From Melghirimyces algeriensis (lineage in GTDB: Bacteria; Bacillota; Bacilli; Thermoactinomycetales; DSM-45169): 64,000 nucleotides of DNA. Under the pieces are notes generated by a model that did no database searches, was not told the DNA's origin, and worked only from the letters and a program-made list of their open reading frames with translations. Below, piece after piece: positions 8,712 to 17,485 of the stretch. The stretch is from contig NZ_FXTI01000003.1 in assembly GCF_900182565.1 (NCBI RefSeq), positions 248,001 to 312,000 on the forward strand. Reading direction: 5' to 3'. A program made the position numbers and the translations under genes. Every line of letters starts with the position of its first letter. Position 1 is the stretch's first letter.

Positions 8712-9100
8712 TAATGGAAAAGGAGGAATGGAGGATGGCCATACCTTCCCATGGTGCTTGAGAGTTTCCGAGAAGAATCATACCGTATCCAATAAGTCAT
8801 GGAAGAGTTGTACTTTCTGGACAAAAGTCAAAGTTACATCGATATCTTGGTGAACGCCAAGTGCCTCGACATCACCGCAGAAACAACTGGCGGTAATTCA
8901 GGAAAAAACTACCAATCTCTCCGGGTTCTTTGCCCCGGAGAACAGTGCTTAATCCTCGACAAAATTGTTCCGGCTACCCGGTTGGGCACTGATATACGCG
9001 GTTCTGGGAGCCGCGGGTAGAAGAGCATCCGATTGAAGTTGAAAAGGAACATGAGGAGCCCGTTTGGTTCCAAGAAAGCTATCGAATCATCGATTTACGC
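8712..9100 (+). pseudogene. unidentified degraded coding sequence
   Basis: Between prfC and the terminator, short open pieces occur in all three plus frames; none has a credible start and ribosome site. The last piece (ending at the TGA around 9115) reads EEPVWFQESYRIIDLRKKPQG and looks like a genuine protein C-terminus because a terminator follows directly. No family can be named. Confidence 0.3.
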
Positions 9101-9137
9101 AAAAAGCCGCAGGGATGATATTCCCTTGCGGCTTTTT
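9101..9137 (+). terminator. rho-independent terminator
   Basis: AAAAAGCCGCAGGG (9101-9114) pairs with CCCTTGCGGCTTTTT (9123-9137) with one bulged base, and ends in five T. It closes the prfC transcription unit. Confidence 0.8.
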
Positions 9138-9268
9138 GCATTCCTTCTGTAAATACCGATTTATGAAGACAACCTTCTTTTCCAATAGGATAAATTGCAG
9201 TTTGTCGTAGCGTTGCTGGTTTTACCCAAAATAGGTCCTTCGAAAAGAAGGGGCGAGAGTCCAGTTTG

Positions 9269-9730
9269 TTATTTGATTGTGCCAGAGTTCAATTTCCACA
9301 CCCACAGAGCCCATCCGATAAATAAGGGCTGAAAGAAGAGGCGAATCCATGGATAGCCGGGGATGGAAGGGGTGCCTGACAACTGGATTCCCTGTAACGT
9401 TCCGTAAATATTGGCGGGGAAAACAAGTATAAAGTAGACAGCGATTAACAGCCCCGCCTGTCGGCGTGTAAAGGGAATCAACAGTGCAACAGCAAACAAC
9501 ATTTCCAACACACCCGTCCATAACACGACTGCGGTTGGTGCAGGAATCCAAGGGGGAACAATCGATGCAAGTTCCATCGTTTTGGCAAAGTGACTACCTC
9601 CGACAAAAAATAGCATAACGACCAATGACCATGTTGCCCAATCGGCACGATTGGTTTTGGAAAAGGGTTTCCACCAAGAAAGAAGATAAAAAAATCCAAA
9701 CCCGGTGACTAACATCATAAGAGGGGCCAT
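9269..9730 (-). CDS. DoxX-family membrane protein
   Basis: 153 residues with four membrane helices. The pattern PPWIPAPTAVVLWTGVLEMLFAVALL followed by RRQAG and VFPANIYG is characteristic of the DoxX-like family. I take ATG 9728-9730 after GGGAG rather than the longer frame. It lies 4 bp behind the upstream membrane protein gene and forms an operon led by TetR, so it is probably induced together with it. Role unknown; relatives are linked to redox or compound stress. Confidence 0.75.
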   Translation of the reverse strand: MAPLMMLVTGFGFFYLLSWWKPFSKTNRADWATWSLVVMLFFVGGSHFAKTMELASIVPPWIPAPTAVVLWTGVLEMLFAVALLIPFTRRQAGLLIAVYFILVFPANIYGTLQGIQLSGTPSIPGYPWIRLFFQPLFIGWALWVWKLNSGTIK

Positions 9731-9734
9731 CGGT

Positions 9735-10193
9735 TTACAACTCCCTTTGATCGATCGTATTTTGCTGTTTGATATGGGTTCGTCCTTTTCGGACCAATCC
9801 CACACCAAGCGTGAGCAAGCCGGCGGTTAAAATGACAGCTCCGATGTAGGCCAGATAGATCCATCCGTTTGGTTCAGTAGCATCCGGTTTCAGCACAGAG
9901 AAAAAGAACCCTAAAGGCAAAAAGATTGCTGCTGAGGGGATGGAAAAACGGGCAAATTGTTTCCATTTTTTCGAAAGAGCGGCTCGTTCCAGGTACGGAA
10001 GGACTGATAATGTAAGGAGTAACAGAACTCCGGCATGAGCATGGCCTGCTCTCCATAAATCCTGTCGCAACGTATTTTCAAGATATCCCGATTCTGTATC
10101 GATTAAAAATGAAAGAAGACTGACTCCTCCATATACTACAGTCGGTAGAATAATCAGAAACCAACCGGCTGTCCTGCGTGTCTCGTCTGTCAC
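9735..10193 (-). CDS. four-helix membrane protein of unknown function
   Basis: 152 residues from GTG 10191-10193 (SD AAGGAG in the end of the TetR gene). Helices near residues 12-34, 55-72, 88-106 and 118-138; RAGHAHAGVLLLL in helix 2 is a recurring pattern in uncharacterised Bacillota membrane proteins. It sits 5 bp after TetR and 4 bp before the DoxX gene, in one operon. Confidence 0.6.
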   Translation of the reverse strand: MTDETRRTAGWFLIILPTVVYGGVSLLSFLIDTESGYLENTLRQDLWRAGHAHAGVLLLLTLSVLPYLERAALSKKWKQFARFSIPSAAIFLPLGFFFSVLKPDATEPNGWIYLAYIGAVILTAGLLTLGVGLVRKGRTHIKQQNTIDQREL

Positions 10194-10198
10194 ATGTT

Positions 10199-10783
10199 TC
10201 ACTCCTTTTTTCCCTCTAACACATTGAGCATGAACTGATAGTAATCCTTTGAGGTCAAGGTGAACGATTCCGGTGACACCATGGCCATTACACGCATGCC
10301 ATAAGAATAGGTCATAAGCATAGCGGCGGTTTTTTTGACATCCAGTTGAGATGGAATCACTCCTGCTTGTTGCCCTGCTTCGATCCATGCGATGGAAGCC
10401 TGCTCCGAATATTGATAAACCTCCTTTAAAATGCGGGAAACGGTAGGAACCTCTTGACGGCTAAGAAGATAGATGAAAATGAGATTTGTTATATCCTCTC
10501 GATCCATAATGTGTTGGGTTCCTTTCTCAATGGCCCTTAGCGGATTTTCCAATTCGGGGTTTTCCAGGTCAACTGCCTGTTGAAATTTACGATTAACTTC
10601 TTTAGTCCGTTCTTTCAGGATTAACCCGAACAGTTCATCTTTCCCTGATACATAATGATAAATGGCACCTTTAGAAAGACCGGTCCGATTCATAATCTCT
10701 GCCAGCGTTGTTCGTTGACATCCCTTTTCCCGAATTAAATCTTCTGTTATCTGTAATAATCGTCGGTAACTTGAGTTATCCAT
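10199..10783 (-). CDS. TetR/AcrR transcriptional repressor
   Basis: 194 residues. The N-terminal HTH TLAEIMNRTGLSKGAIYHYV (residues 25-44) is the AcrR DNA-binding domain; the rest is the helical ligand domain. It heads the operon with the two membrane proteins. A perfect palindromic operator occupies the spacer of its promoter (10845-10865), so it very probably represses itself and the operon. Confidence 0.9.
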   Translation of the reverse strand: MDNSSYRRLLQITEDLIREKGCQRTTLAEIMNRTGLSKGAIYHYVSGKDELFGLILKERTKEVNRKFQQAVDLENPELENPLRAIEKGTQHIMDREDITNLIFIYLLSRQEVPTVSRILKEVYQYSEQASIAWIEAGQQAGVIPSQLDVKKTAAMLMTYSYGMRVMAMVSPESFTLTSKDYYQFMLNVLEGKKE

Positions 10784-10839
10784 GAAACCATTCCTTTAAG
10801 GTGAAATTTGAAAAGCCGACCTTTAGTCTGTTCACTTCT

Positions 10840-10868
10840 ATTATACAAACCGACCGTCGGTTTGTGAA
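10840..10868 (-). promoter_or_regulatory. promoter with TetR operator in the spacer
   Basis: On the minus strand, -35 TTCACA (10863-10868), 17-bp spacer, -10 TATAAT (10840-10845). The palindrome ACAAACCGAC-C-GTCGGTTTGT (10845-10865) fills the spacer; ACCGACCGTCGGT-type sites are common for AcrR-family proteins. Confidence 0.85.
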
Positions 10869-10990
10869 CTTATTTTTTAAACATAACACTGAACAGAAGG
10901 ATTCGGACGGAAAATAAAGAGCCCTTTAAACGCAAATTTGAAGGCCTAATATTTTCCTTTTTTCAACCGTCATTTTACAATGAATACCAA

Positions 10991-11035
10991 GATACAAAAC
11001 TGGTCAGGGATTGATTTCCTGACCAGTTTTGTATC
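10991..11035. repeat. 18-bp perfect hairpin near the right end of the element
   Basis: Arms GATACAAAACTGGTCAGG (10991-11008) and its exact complement (11018-11035), 9-nt loop. Neither strand has a clean U-run. It lies just inside the right attachment site and could stop transcription into or out of the element. Confidence 0.75.
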
Positions 11036-11052
11036 GTCATAGATAAGGGGGA

Positions 11053-11082
11053 TCATTGAAACAAATACGTATTTAAGTTTCC
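11053..11082. other. right attachment junction of the murF-interrupting element
   Basis: Element arm TCATTGAAACA (11053-11063), core ACGTATT (11067-11073), then murF sequence TAAGTTTCC (attB right half). The TGA that ends the N-terminal murF half lies in the element arm. Predicted crossover GT at 11069-11070. Confidence 0.8.
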
Positions 11083-11481
11083 GGTGGTATGGACCACCCG
11101 CTTGATTTGCTTCAGGATACTGCTTACCATTGCTGTTGTGGTCGATTTGCCAGCACTCCCGGTAATTGCCGCGACACGGGGAGAGTGTTGTTTCCAGTTC
11201 CAGAGTGCCAACCGCCAGCTTGCCTGAGAGATGTTTTTTACCCTGATTAAAGCAGTTTGCTTGGGCAAGGAAAGAAGGGGCATATCTTCAGGTAACACCA
11301 CAGCGCTCGGTGGTGTTTTTTGCAAGGCATGTTGCTGCTTTTCCCTCGATTGGGATTTTGAAAAAAAATAAATTTGGTCCTTTTTTAGCCTTTTTGTTTT
11401 TCCAAGGTTGGCAGACCGCAGTACTTTCTTTTCATTCCCGCGTATAAGCGAACCACCGATAATTTGGACGCATTTTTTCAA
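11053..11481 (-). CDS. murF: MurF-family ligase, N-terminal part, cut off by the element
   Basis: 142 codons. After an N-terminal substrate domain (QIIGGSLIRGNEKKVL) comes the Walker A loop AAITGSAGKSTTTAMVSSIL near residue 108 and then TTGNLNT. The last four residues and the stop come from the inserted element. In the C-terminal half the protein resumes at NTFRFLP, so the element cut within the ATPase domain and neither half can work alone. Start uncertain: TTG 11479-11481 is in frame, but the nearest AGGAGG is 23 bp upstream. A vegetative-like promoter (TTGACC, TATGAT) may lie at about 11530-11560. Confidence 0.85.
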   Translation of the reverse strand: MKKCVQIIGGSLIRGNEKKVLRSANLGKTKRLKKDQIYFFSKSQSREKQQHALQKTPPSAVVLPEDMPLLSLPKQTALIRVKNISQASWRLALWNWKQHSPRVAAITGSAGKSTTTAMVSSILKQIKRVVHTTGNLNTYLFQ

Positions 11482-11594
11482 GGTGACGGATTTCGTTGGA
11501 ACCGCCTCCTTTGATCAATGAGTAATATGTGATGTCTTGTTCATCATATCCTATTCCCTAAATGGTCAACTTGGCATGAGAAGGGTGCCCATTT

Positions 11595-12272
11595 TTAGTT
11601 TTCGGCCATTTGTTTTCTTTTTGTCAGGCGACCGAGCAAAAGAACTCCAGCCACAATGAAGATAATCAGTCCCCATTTCAATAAGGGTTGTTCTTCAAAG
11701 AATCCCTTTAGAAAGGGTTCGTCTACAATCATCTTGCTGGCGGTCCAAGCCAAAACCCCAGAGCCGATATATATAATGGATGGAAAGCGTTCAATCCAGC
11801 CCAGAATCATCGTGCTTCCCCAAACCATAATCGGGATACTGATCAAAAGTCCAAGAATGACCAAAAGGTAGTTGCTGTGAGCTGCTCCGGCCACGGCCAA
11901 TACATTGTCTAATCCCATCACTGCATCCGCGATAATAATGGTGCTGACGGCCTCCCAAATGTTGTTGCTGGCTTTTACTTCTTCATGGCTTTTTTCTTCC
12001 ACTAACAGTTTGTAAGCGATCCAGATGAGAATGAGACCGCCGGTGATCAAAAGTCCAGGAATCTTAAGGAGCCATACGACTGCCAGTGTAGCCACCGCCC
12101 GAATTACAATGGCACCGGCTGTTCCGCCGATGATGACTTTCTTTTGTTGATTTTTGGGCAGTTTTCTGGCGGCCATCGCAATGACGATGGCATTGTCACC
12201 AGCCAAAACCAAGTCAATAATAATGATGGAAATTAGTGCCTGCAAAAATTCCATTGTAAACAAATCTGTCAT
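11595..12272 (-). CDS. TerC-family membrane protein (YjbE/YkoY-like), probable Mn export
   Basis: 225 residues, seven helices. LVLAGDNAIVIAMAARKLP near residue 22 and ADAVMGLDNVLAVAGAA near 117 are the paired acidic metal-binding motifs of TerC proteins, recently tied to manganese efflux and metalation of secreted enzymes. A yybP-ykoY element lies directly upstream, so expression should rise with Mn(II). Confidence 0.9.
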   Translation of the reverse strand: MTDLFTMEFLQALISIIIIDLVLAGDNAIVIAMAARKLPKNQQKKVIIGGTAGAIVIRAVATLAVVWLLKIPGLLITGGLILIWIAYKLLVEEKSHEEVKASNNIWEAVSTIIIADAVMGLDNVLAVAGAAHSNYLLVILGLLISIPIMVWGSTMILGWIERFPSIIYIGSGVLAWTASKMIVDEPFLKGFFEEQPLLKWGLIIFIVAGVLLLGRLTKRKQMAEN

Positions 12273-12305
12273 GTCCTTAACCTCGCTTTTAATAAAGATA
12301 ATAAT

Positions 12306-12424
12306 AAAAAGACCCTCACCAAATAAATGGTAAAGGTCTTGCTAACAACGGTTGGCGTTGCCAACAAAGCCGGGGGTTCAAACCCCGTAATGACGACTTT
12401 GTTGTAATAGCTACTCCCCTTTAA
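12306..12424 (-). ncRNA. yybP-ykoY manganese riboswitch with terminator
   Basis: On the minus strand the leader begins AAAGGGGAGTAGC (12411-12422), then has GCCAACCGTT and AGCAAGACCTTTACC, the conserved yybP-ykoY boxes. The 3' part AAGACCTTTACC pairs with GGTGAGGGTCTT, followed by a T-run, as a terminator at 12306-12340. Mn(II) binding should prevent termination and turn on terC. Confidence 0.85.
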
Positions 12425-12485
12425 CAGGAGACAGAGACTATGTAATTCCATGTCAATATCAGAATACAAAAGATAGTAACAATCG

Positions 12486-12860
12486 TCAAGTCAAAGCTTG
12501 ATTGATGGATAGAGGATTTGGGGCGGATCGGTTTTCATTGTTGGCTCCATGGTGACGGATGGATTGATGGATGGAAAGGAGTTGTTTCCAATGTTGGTCC
12601 ACGGCGGCTTTACCTTCTGATGTGATTCGGATGGTGGTTTGGGGAATTTTCTTTCGGACAAAATGTTTATCAATCACAATCAGATTGGCTTTTTCCAACT
12701 TGGACAAATGACTGGAAAGATTCCCTTTCGTTAAGCCGGTCAATTCTTGGAGAAATAGAAATTCTGCCAAGGTACAAGCGGATAGCGCTGTCAAAATGGA
12801 CAGACGAGCCGGCTCGTGAACGATTTTATCCAGATTGGCCAACTCTTTATAAGGTAACAT
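12486..12860 (-). CDS. winged-helix transcriptional regulator (ArsR/MarR-like)
   Basis: 124 residues. After PARLSILTALSACT come the helices LQELTGLTKGNLSSHLSKLEKANLI, a DNA-binding winged helix of the HTH_27 type. The family commonly controls adjacent membrane-protein genes in Bacilli. ATG 12858-12860 after GGGGGATC. It precedes terC on the same strand, but the riboswitch has its own leader, so co-transcription is uncertain. Confidence 0.75.
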   Translation of the reverse strand: MLPYKELANLDKIVHEPARLSILTALSACTLAEFLFLQELTGLTKGNLSSHLSKLEKANLIVIDKHFVRKKIPQTTIRITSEGKAAVDQHWKQLLSIHQSIRHHGANNENRSAPNPLSINQALT

Positions 12861-13453
12861 TAAAGATCCCCCCGAACTCCAAATATTCCGTCGTATATCA
12901 TTACTATATATTACAAATTTATTTTATTCAATAACTGGTTTGTGATATAAACTATTAATATCATGTACCACTTGGATTAAATGGCGCATCGCGCGACTTA
13001 ACCAATCTCAATGCGAAACATCCAACGTCCCAGAAAATGTTCCATTCTCTTGATCAATCAAGTATGTCCAGAAAGATAGGTATTTTTTGAATACCTAAGA
13101 ATGTAGAATAATTCATTGCTTTTTAATTGAGCGCTGTGATGAACATAAAATGGATTCTTAAGGAGACATTGAAGCTTTGAGAAATCTGAAAAAGAGTATC
13201 TGAATGACTACATTAGAAAGAGAGCTATTTGGCTCACTTATTTTTTTAAACGTGGAAGATAAAAGTCAATCCATTCGGCTTGTAACCTACCTGAAAATCA
13301 GTGAATTCATAGACGATCATTATATGATTTATTTGTTTGATGCACAAATCTTTCTTTTTAGATGGACAAGTTGTGCTATCAGTTAAAAAGCTTCATCCAA
13401 ATAGAGCCACACCGCCGTAGGTGCCATCGATCAGCTCGTCTTTACCGAATTCG

Positions 13454-13522
13454 TATATTATCAACCGTGTCACCAGAAAACCCTATCCCGGAATCAGGGT
13501 TGATAATATACCTTATAGGGTA
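13454..13522. repeat. 13-bp inverted repeat plus CsoR/CstR-like palindrome
   Basis: TATATTATCAACC (13454-13466) and its exact complement GGTTGATAATATA (13498-13510), 31 bp apart. The right arm runs into ATATACC-TTAT-AGGGTATAT, which resembles the ATACC..GGGTAT sites of CsoR-family repressors. Because a TauE-type permease lies downstream, a CstR-like persulfide sensor site is possible. Confidence 0.5.
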
Positions 13523-13711
13523 TATAATTAGTGTCGTGAGCTGGAAATACGTTGTATCTACAATCTTGGATTTGATCCACGGATTAGAAAGAAGGAATGT
13601 GCAGAGACGGTGCCTAATGTGGTCACCAATCTATCCCAACCCGCTCCCTTCTCTTACAGAAGGGAGCTCACTCTGTTATAGTTTTCGGTACAAAGAATTT
13701 TTTTGCTTCCG

Positions 13712-13741
13712 TTAATTACTTATACAGGTATAAGTAATTAA
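13712..13741. promoter_or_regulatory. 30-bp perfect palindrome, probable operator
   Basis: TTAATTACTTATAC (13712-13725), AG, GTATAAGTAATTAA (13728-13741). It lies 11 bp before the small ORF that leads into the TauE gene. The length and symmetry suit a dimeric repressor; no regulator gene in the window is an obvious partner. Confidence 0.6.
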
Positions 13742-13752
13742 GGTGAGAGAAA

Positions 13753-13872
13753 ATGAAAACACGAAACTTGTTCTGGCCATCTTATGCGAGTGAAAAAAGG
13801 CTGACAACAACAGGGGGAAGGGCTTGTGACCTTTCCCGCTTTTTCATAAAAGGAGGGAGAGAAAGGATATGA
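13753..13872 (+). CDS. 39-residue leader ORF overlapping tauE
   Basis: ATG 13753 follows AAGGTGAG. The product MKTRNLFWPSYASEKRLTTT... has no known family. Its TGA (13870-13872) overlaps the ATG of the permease (13869), so it could couple translation. Its 3' half also contains a GC-rich hairpin with a T-run (about 13812-13850), which suggests attenuation rather than a functional peptide. Confidence 0.35.
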   Translation: MKTRNLFWPSYASEKRLTTTGGRACDLSRFFIKGGRERI

Positions 13873-14648
13873 TTTCTGGTTTGATTTTGGTTATGTTCCT
13901 TATTGGATTTCTGGGGTCGTTTCTGTCCGGGATGTTGGGGATCGGGGGATCAATCGTCAAATACCCGATGCTTCTCTACCTTCCACCTCTGTTCGGGGTG
14001 GCGATCTATACGGCTCAAGAAGTGTCCGCTCTGGCCATGGTTCAGGTTTTCTTCGCCACACTGGGGGGTGTGTGGACTTACCGGAAAAGCAATCTGATCG
14101 ACAAACGACTGGTGTTGGACATGGGGATCAGCATCGTGATCGGGAGCTTGATTGGCGGATACGGTTCAAAATGGATTCCCGGTGATACGATCCATTTGAT
14201 CTACGGGATCATGGCAGTGATTGCAGCAGTCATGATGTTAAAACCCGGAAAAAAGGAAAGCGGGAAAGCCATGGAAGCGGGGAATTATCATCGGGGAGTC
14301 GCAGTTAGCTCTTCCTTTATCGTCGGGGTGCTGTCTGGGATTGTAGGGGCAGGAGGTGCCTTTATCCTAATTCCTATCATGATTTCCATTTTAGGAGTCC
14401 CCCTTCGGGTCACCATTGCTTCCTCCTTGGCCATTGTTCTTCTGTCTTCCATCGGAGGGATGGCCGGGAAGATTATAGCTGGACACGTTATGTGGTTCGA
14501 GTCGGCCATTCTGGTCGTTGGCAGTCTAATCGGGGCATCCTTTGGAGCCAAGGTGGGACAGACTGCCAAACGCGGTTTCCTTCAGGGAACACTCGCGGTA
14601 CTTATTCTGGTGACGGCTGTGAAAGTCTGGTATGATATCCTGTTTTAA
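13869..14648 (+). CDS. TauE/SafE-family sulfite/sulfonate exporter
   Basis: 259 residues, eight helices. The two repeats begin GSFLSGMLGIGGSIVKYPML and VGVLSGIVGAGGAFILIPIM, the twin glycine-rich motifs of the TauE/SafE (DUF81) family that export sulfite, thiosulfate or sulfoacetate. ATG after GGAGGGAGAGAAAGG. Palindromes and a hairpin upstream point to tight control. Confidence 0.88.
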   Translation: MISGLILVMFLIGFLGSFLSGMLGIGGSIVKYPMLLYLPPLFGVAIYTAQEVSALAMVQVFFATLGGVWTYRKSNLIDKRLVLDMGISIVIGSLIGGYGSKWIPGDTIHLIYGIMAVIAAVMMLKPGKKESGKAMEAGNYHRGVAVSSSFIVGVLSGIVGAGGAFILIPIMISILGVPLRVTIASSLAIVLLSSIGGMAGKIIAGHVMWFESAILVVGSLIGASFGAKVGQTAKRGFLQGTLAVLILVTAVKVWYDILF

Positions 14649-14654
14649 AGCTAA

Positions 14655-14698
14655 AACAAACAAGCGGGCATTTCTTCCTAGAGTCCTGCTTGTTTGTT
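14655..14698 (+). terminator. terminator after tauE
   Basis: AACAAACAAGCGGG (14655-14668) pairs with CCTGCTTGTTTGTT (14685-14698). Confidence 0.75.
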
Positions 14699-14832
14699 CA
14701 TTAAACTGAGGCAAATCAGATGTTATAGCATTTTGTTAAATTGCTGGTCGTACCCTGGCAGGGGAACCTCTCGCATGTTTGATGAGTTTTTGGTATCGTT
14801 AACATGAAGCCCATGCATTACATATATACCTG

Positions 14833-15779
<947 letters not shown>

Positions 15780-15799
15780 AGAGATGGAGTGTTTAATCA

Positions 15800-16864
15800 A
15801 TGGATTGGAAGCGTTTTGGAGCATTGACGCAGTTGCCAGGAGTCCCCGGTGCAGAAGGGGAAGTTCGGGGGGCTCTTCGCCAGGAACTTAGCCAATATAC
15901 AGAGGAGAAGGTCCAGGATCGTCTGGGAAGTCTCTTTGGAGTGAAGCGGGGGACAAAGGATCATCCTCGCGTTATGGTGGCTGGACATATGGATGAAGTA
16001 GGGTTTATGGTTACCCGAATCACAGAACAGGGATTTCTGAAATTCCAGCCTCTCGGAGGTTGGTGGGGGCAAGTAATGTTGGCCCAGCGTGTACAAGTGG
16101 TGACAAGAGCCGGAAAACGAATTCCGGGAGTTATTGGCTCCACTCCCCCACACCTCTTAAATGAAGAGTCGAGAAAAAAACCTGTAGATATCAAGGAAAT
16201 GTTTATTGATATCGGGGTGGATCATGAAGATGAAGCATATGCCATCGGTGTTCGTCCAGGTGATATGATTGTTCCTGTTTGTCCTGTGGTTGAGATGGAA
16301 GGGGGCAAACGCCTGATGACAAAAGCTGTCGACAATCGATTTGGGTGTGCCATGGCGCTGGAGCTTCTGGATGATCTCACAACAATGAATCACCCCAATA
16401 CGGTTTACGCCGGAGCTACCGTGCAAGAAGAAGTCGGTTTACGCGGAGCGGTTACCTCCGCTCAAACTGTAAATCCTGACGTTTTTTTCGCAGTCGATGC
16501 TGGCCCTGCAGGTGATACTCCCGGTGTGAAAGATGGTTTTGGAGCTTTGGGCAAAGGGGTCGTTATTCGGCTTTTTGACCGATCCATGGTTCCTCTTCCG
16601 GGAATGCGCCGTTTTTTGGTGGAAACAGCAGAAGAAGAAGGTATTCCTTATCAGTTCTTTGTTTCTCAAGGGGGAACGGATGCCGGAGCGGTTCATAAAA
16701 CGGGAAGGGGGGTTCCTTCCGCTGCCATCGGGGTCTGTGCCAGATATATTCATTCTCATGCGGCTGTGGTAGATAAGGACGATATCCTAGCGACGAAGAG
16801 GTTTTTAGCTTCATTGGTACAGCGCTTAGATCAGGATCGATTGGACCAAATCCGTCTAGGATAG
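15800..16864 (+). CDS. M42-family metallo-aminopeptidase
   Basis: 354 residues; M42 enzymes (YsdC/YtoP/FrvX type) form large self-compartmenting complexes that remove N-terminal residues from peptides. Metal ligands in order: AGHMDEVGFM (His68, Asp70), KAVDNRFG (Asp near 182), TVQEEVGLRGA (the Glu pair near 214), FAVDAGPAGD (Asp near 237) and the final His in YIHSHAAV. All are present, so it should be active. It follows yneB by 20 bp and may be co-transcribed. Confidence 0.9.
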   Translation: MDWKRFGALTQLPGVPGAEGEVRGALRQELSQYTEEKVQDRLGSLFGVKRGTKDHPRVMVAGHMDEVGFMVTRITEQGFLKFQPLGGWWGQVMLAQRVQVVTRAGKRIPGVIGSTPPHLLNEESRKKPVDIKEMFIDIGVDHEDEAYAIGVRPGDMIVPVCPVVEMEGGKRLMTKAVDNRFGCAMALELLDDLTTMNHPNTVYAGATVQEEVGLRGAVTSAQTVNPDVFFAVDAGPAGDTPGVKDGFGALGKGVVIRLFDRSMVPLPGMRRFLVETAEEEGIPYQFFVSQGGTDAGAVHKTGRGVPSAAIGVCARYIHSHAAVVDKDDILATKRFLASLVQRLDQDRLDQIRLG

Positions 16865-16948
16865 TCATAGATGGAGAGATTGTCCAAAGACCTCGTCAAA
16901 TTTACCCATACTTGCCACTGAAGGGAAACGGAGTATCATCTGTCCCTT

Positions 16949-16997
16949 AAACACAAAATAGCTTGAGATCCAAGTGATCTCAAGCTATTTTGTGTTT
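16949..16997. terminator. bidirectional terminator
   Basis: A perfect 22-bp inverted repeat (16949-16970, 16976-16997), loop CAAGT, serving both the peptidase and the convergent ars operon. Confidence 0.85.
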
Positions 16998-17052
16998 AAG
17001 GTGAGTAGGAAACTCAGAGATGAGGTGCTCATATCCATCCTGACATTTAATT

Positions 17053-17472
17053 TTACTTGGTTTCGTCTTTAAATCGACGGATCCGATCTTCAATCTGATC
17101 GCGGACACGGCGGAACACTTCCCGTACCTCCTCCGATGTTCCTTCTGCCTTCGCCGGATCGTCAAAGCCCCAGTGCTGTCGATTTACATGGGACGGGGTC
17201 ATGGGGCAGCTTTCGTTGGCATCTCCGCAGAGGGTGATAACATAATCCGCCCGGTTCAGGATGGCCGGATCAATCACCTCCGAAATCTGATCAGAGATGT
17301 CGATCCCCTTTTCCTTCATTACTTCTACTGCTTTGGAATTGAGTCCATGGGCTTCAATTCCGGCACTGTGAACATGGAACCGATCCCCTAGGATCTTTTT
17401 GCCGAACCCTTCCGCTATTTGGCTGCGGCAGGAGTTGCCGGTGCAGAGGAAGTAGATTGTTTTTTTGTACAT
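17053..17472 (-). CDS. arsC: thioredoxin-coupled arsenate reductase
   Basis: 139 residues, LMW-phosphatase fold. CTGNSCRS (Cys10, Cys15) is the P-loop and C82 in [13 protein letters not shown] with C89 completes the three-cysteine relay. It reduces arsenate to arsenite, which Acr3 exports. Last gene of arsR-acr3-arsC, 13 bp after acr3. Confidence 0.95.
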   Translation of the reverse strand: MYKKTIYFLCTGNSCRSQIAEGFGKKILGDRFHVHSAGIEAHGLNSKAVEVMKEKGIDISDQISEVIDPAILNRADYVITLCGDANESCPMTPSHVNRQHWGFDDPAKAEGTSEEVREVFRRVRDQIEDRIRRFKDETK

Positions 17473-17485
17473 GTTTTTGCCTCCT

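Larger units (their letters stand above)
1176..11069. mobile_element. 9.89 kb serine-recombinase element interrupting murF
   Basis: The element is defined by three observations: both halves of one MurF protein flank it in the same orientation and frame; a 7-bp direct repeat (ACGTATT) sits at both junctions; and a large serine recombinase is the first gene inside the left end. No phage structural genes are present. Cargo from left to right: recombinase, a 50-residue ORF, MFS remnants, an OFA-type MFS transporter, small hypotheticals, a methyltransferase, an excisionase-like HTH protein, a frameshifted prfC, and a TetR/membrane protein/DoxX operon. Developmental excision as with skin or SPbeta is a hypothesis; a plain gene-disrupting integrative element is the alternative. 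Confidence 0.85.
12861..13752. other. 892-bp non-coding stretch with several dyads
   Basis: Open frames at 13204-13386 and 13362-13715 have no credible ribosome sites or family signal. The notable content is three dyads between 13454 and 13741, listed separately; the rest looks featureless and AT-rich. Confidence 0.5.

Noticed and set aside
8880..9020. Fragment with LFRLPGWALIYAVLGAAG, resembling a membrane-sensor (TspO-like) helix
   Set aside because: The frame is broken on both sides and the match is too short.
12361..12400. tRNA-like T-arm (GGGGTTTGAACCCC on the minus strand)
   Set aside because: No acceptor or anticodon arms fit around it; the segment lies inside the yybP-ykoY riboswitch.
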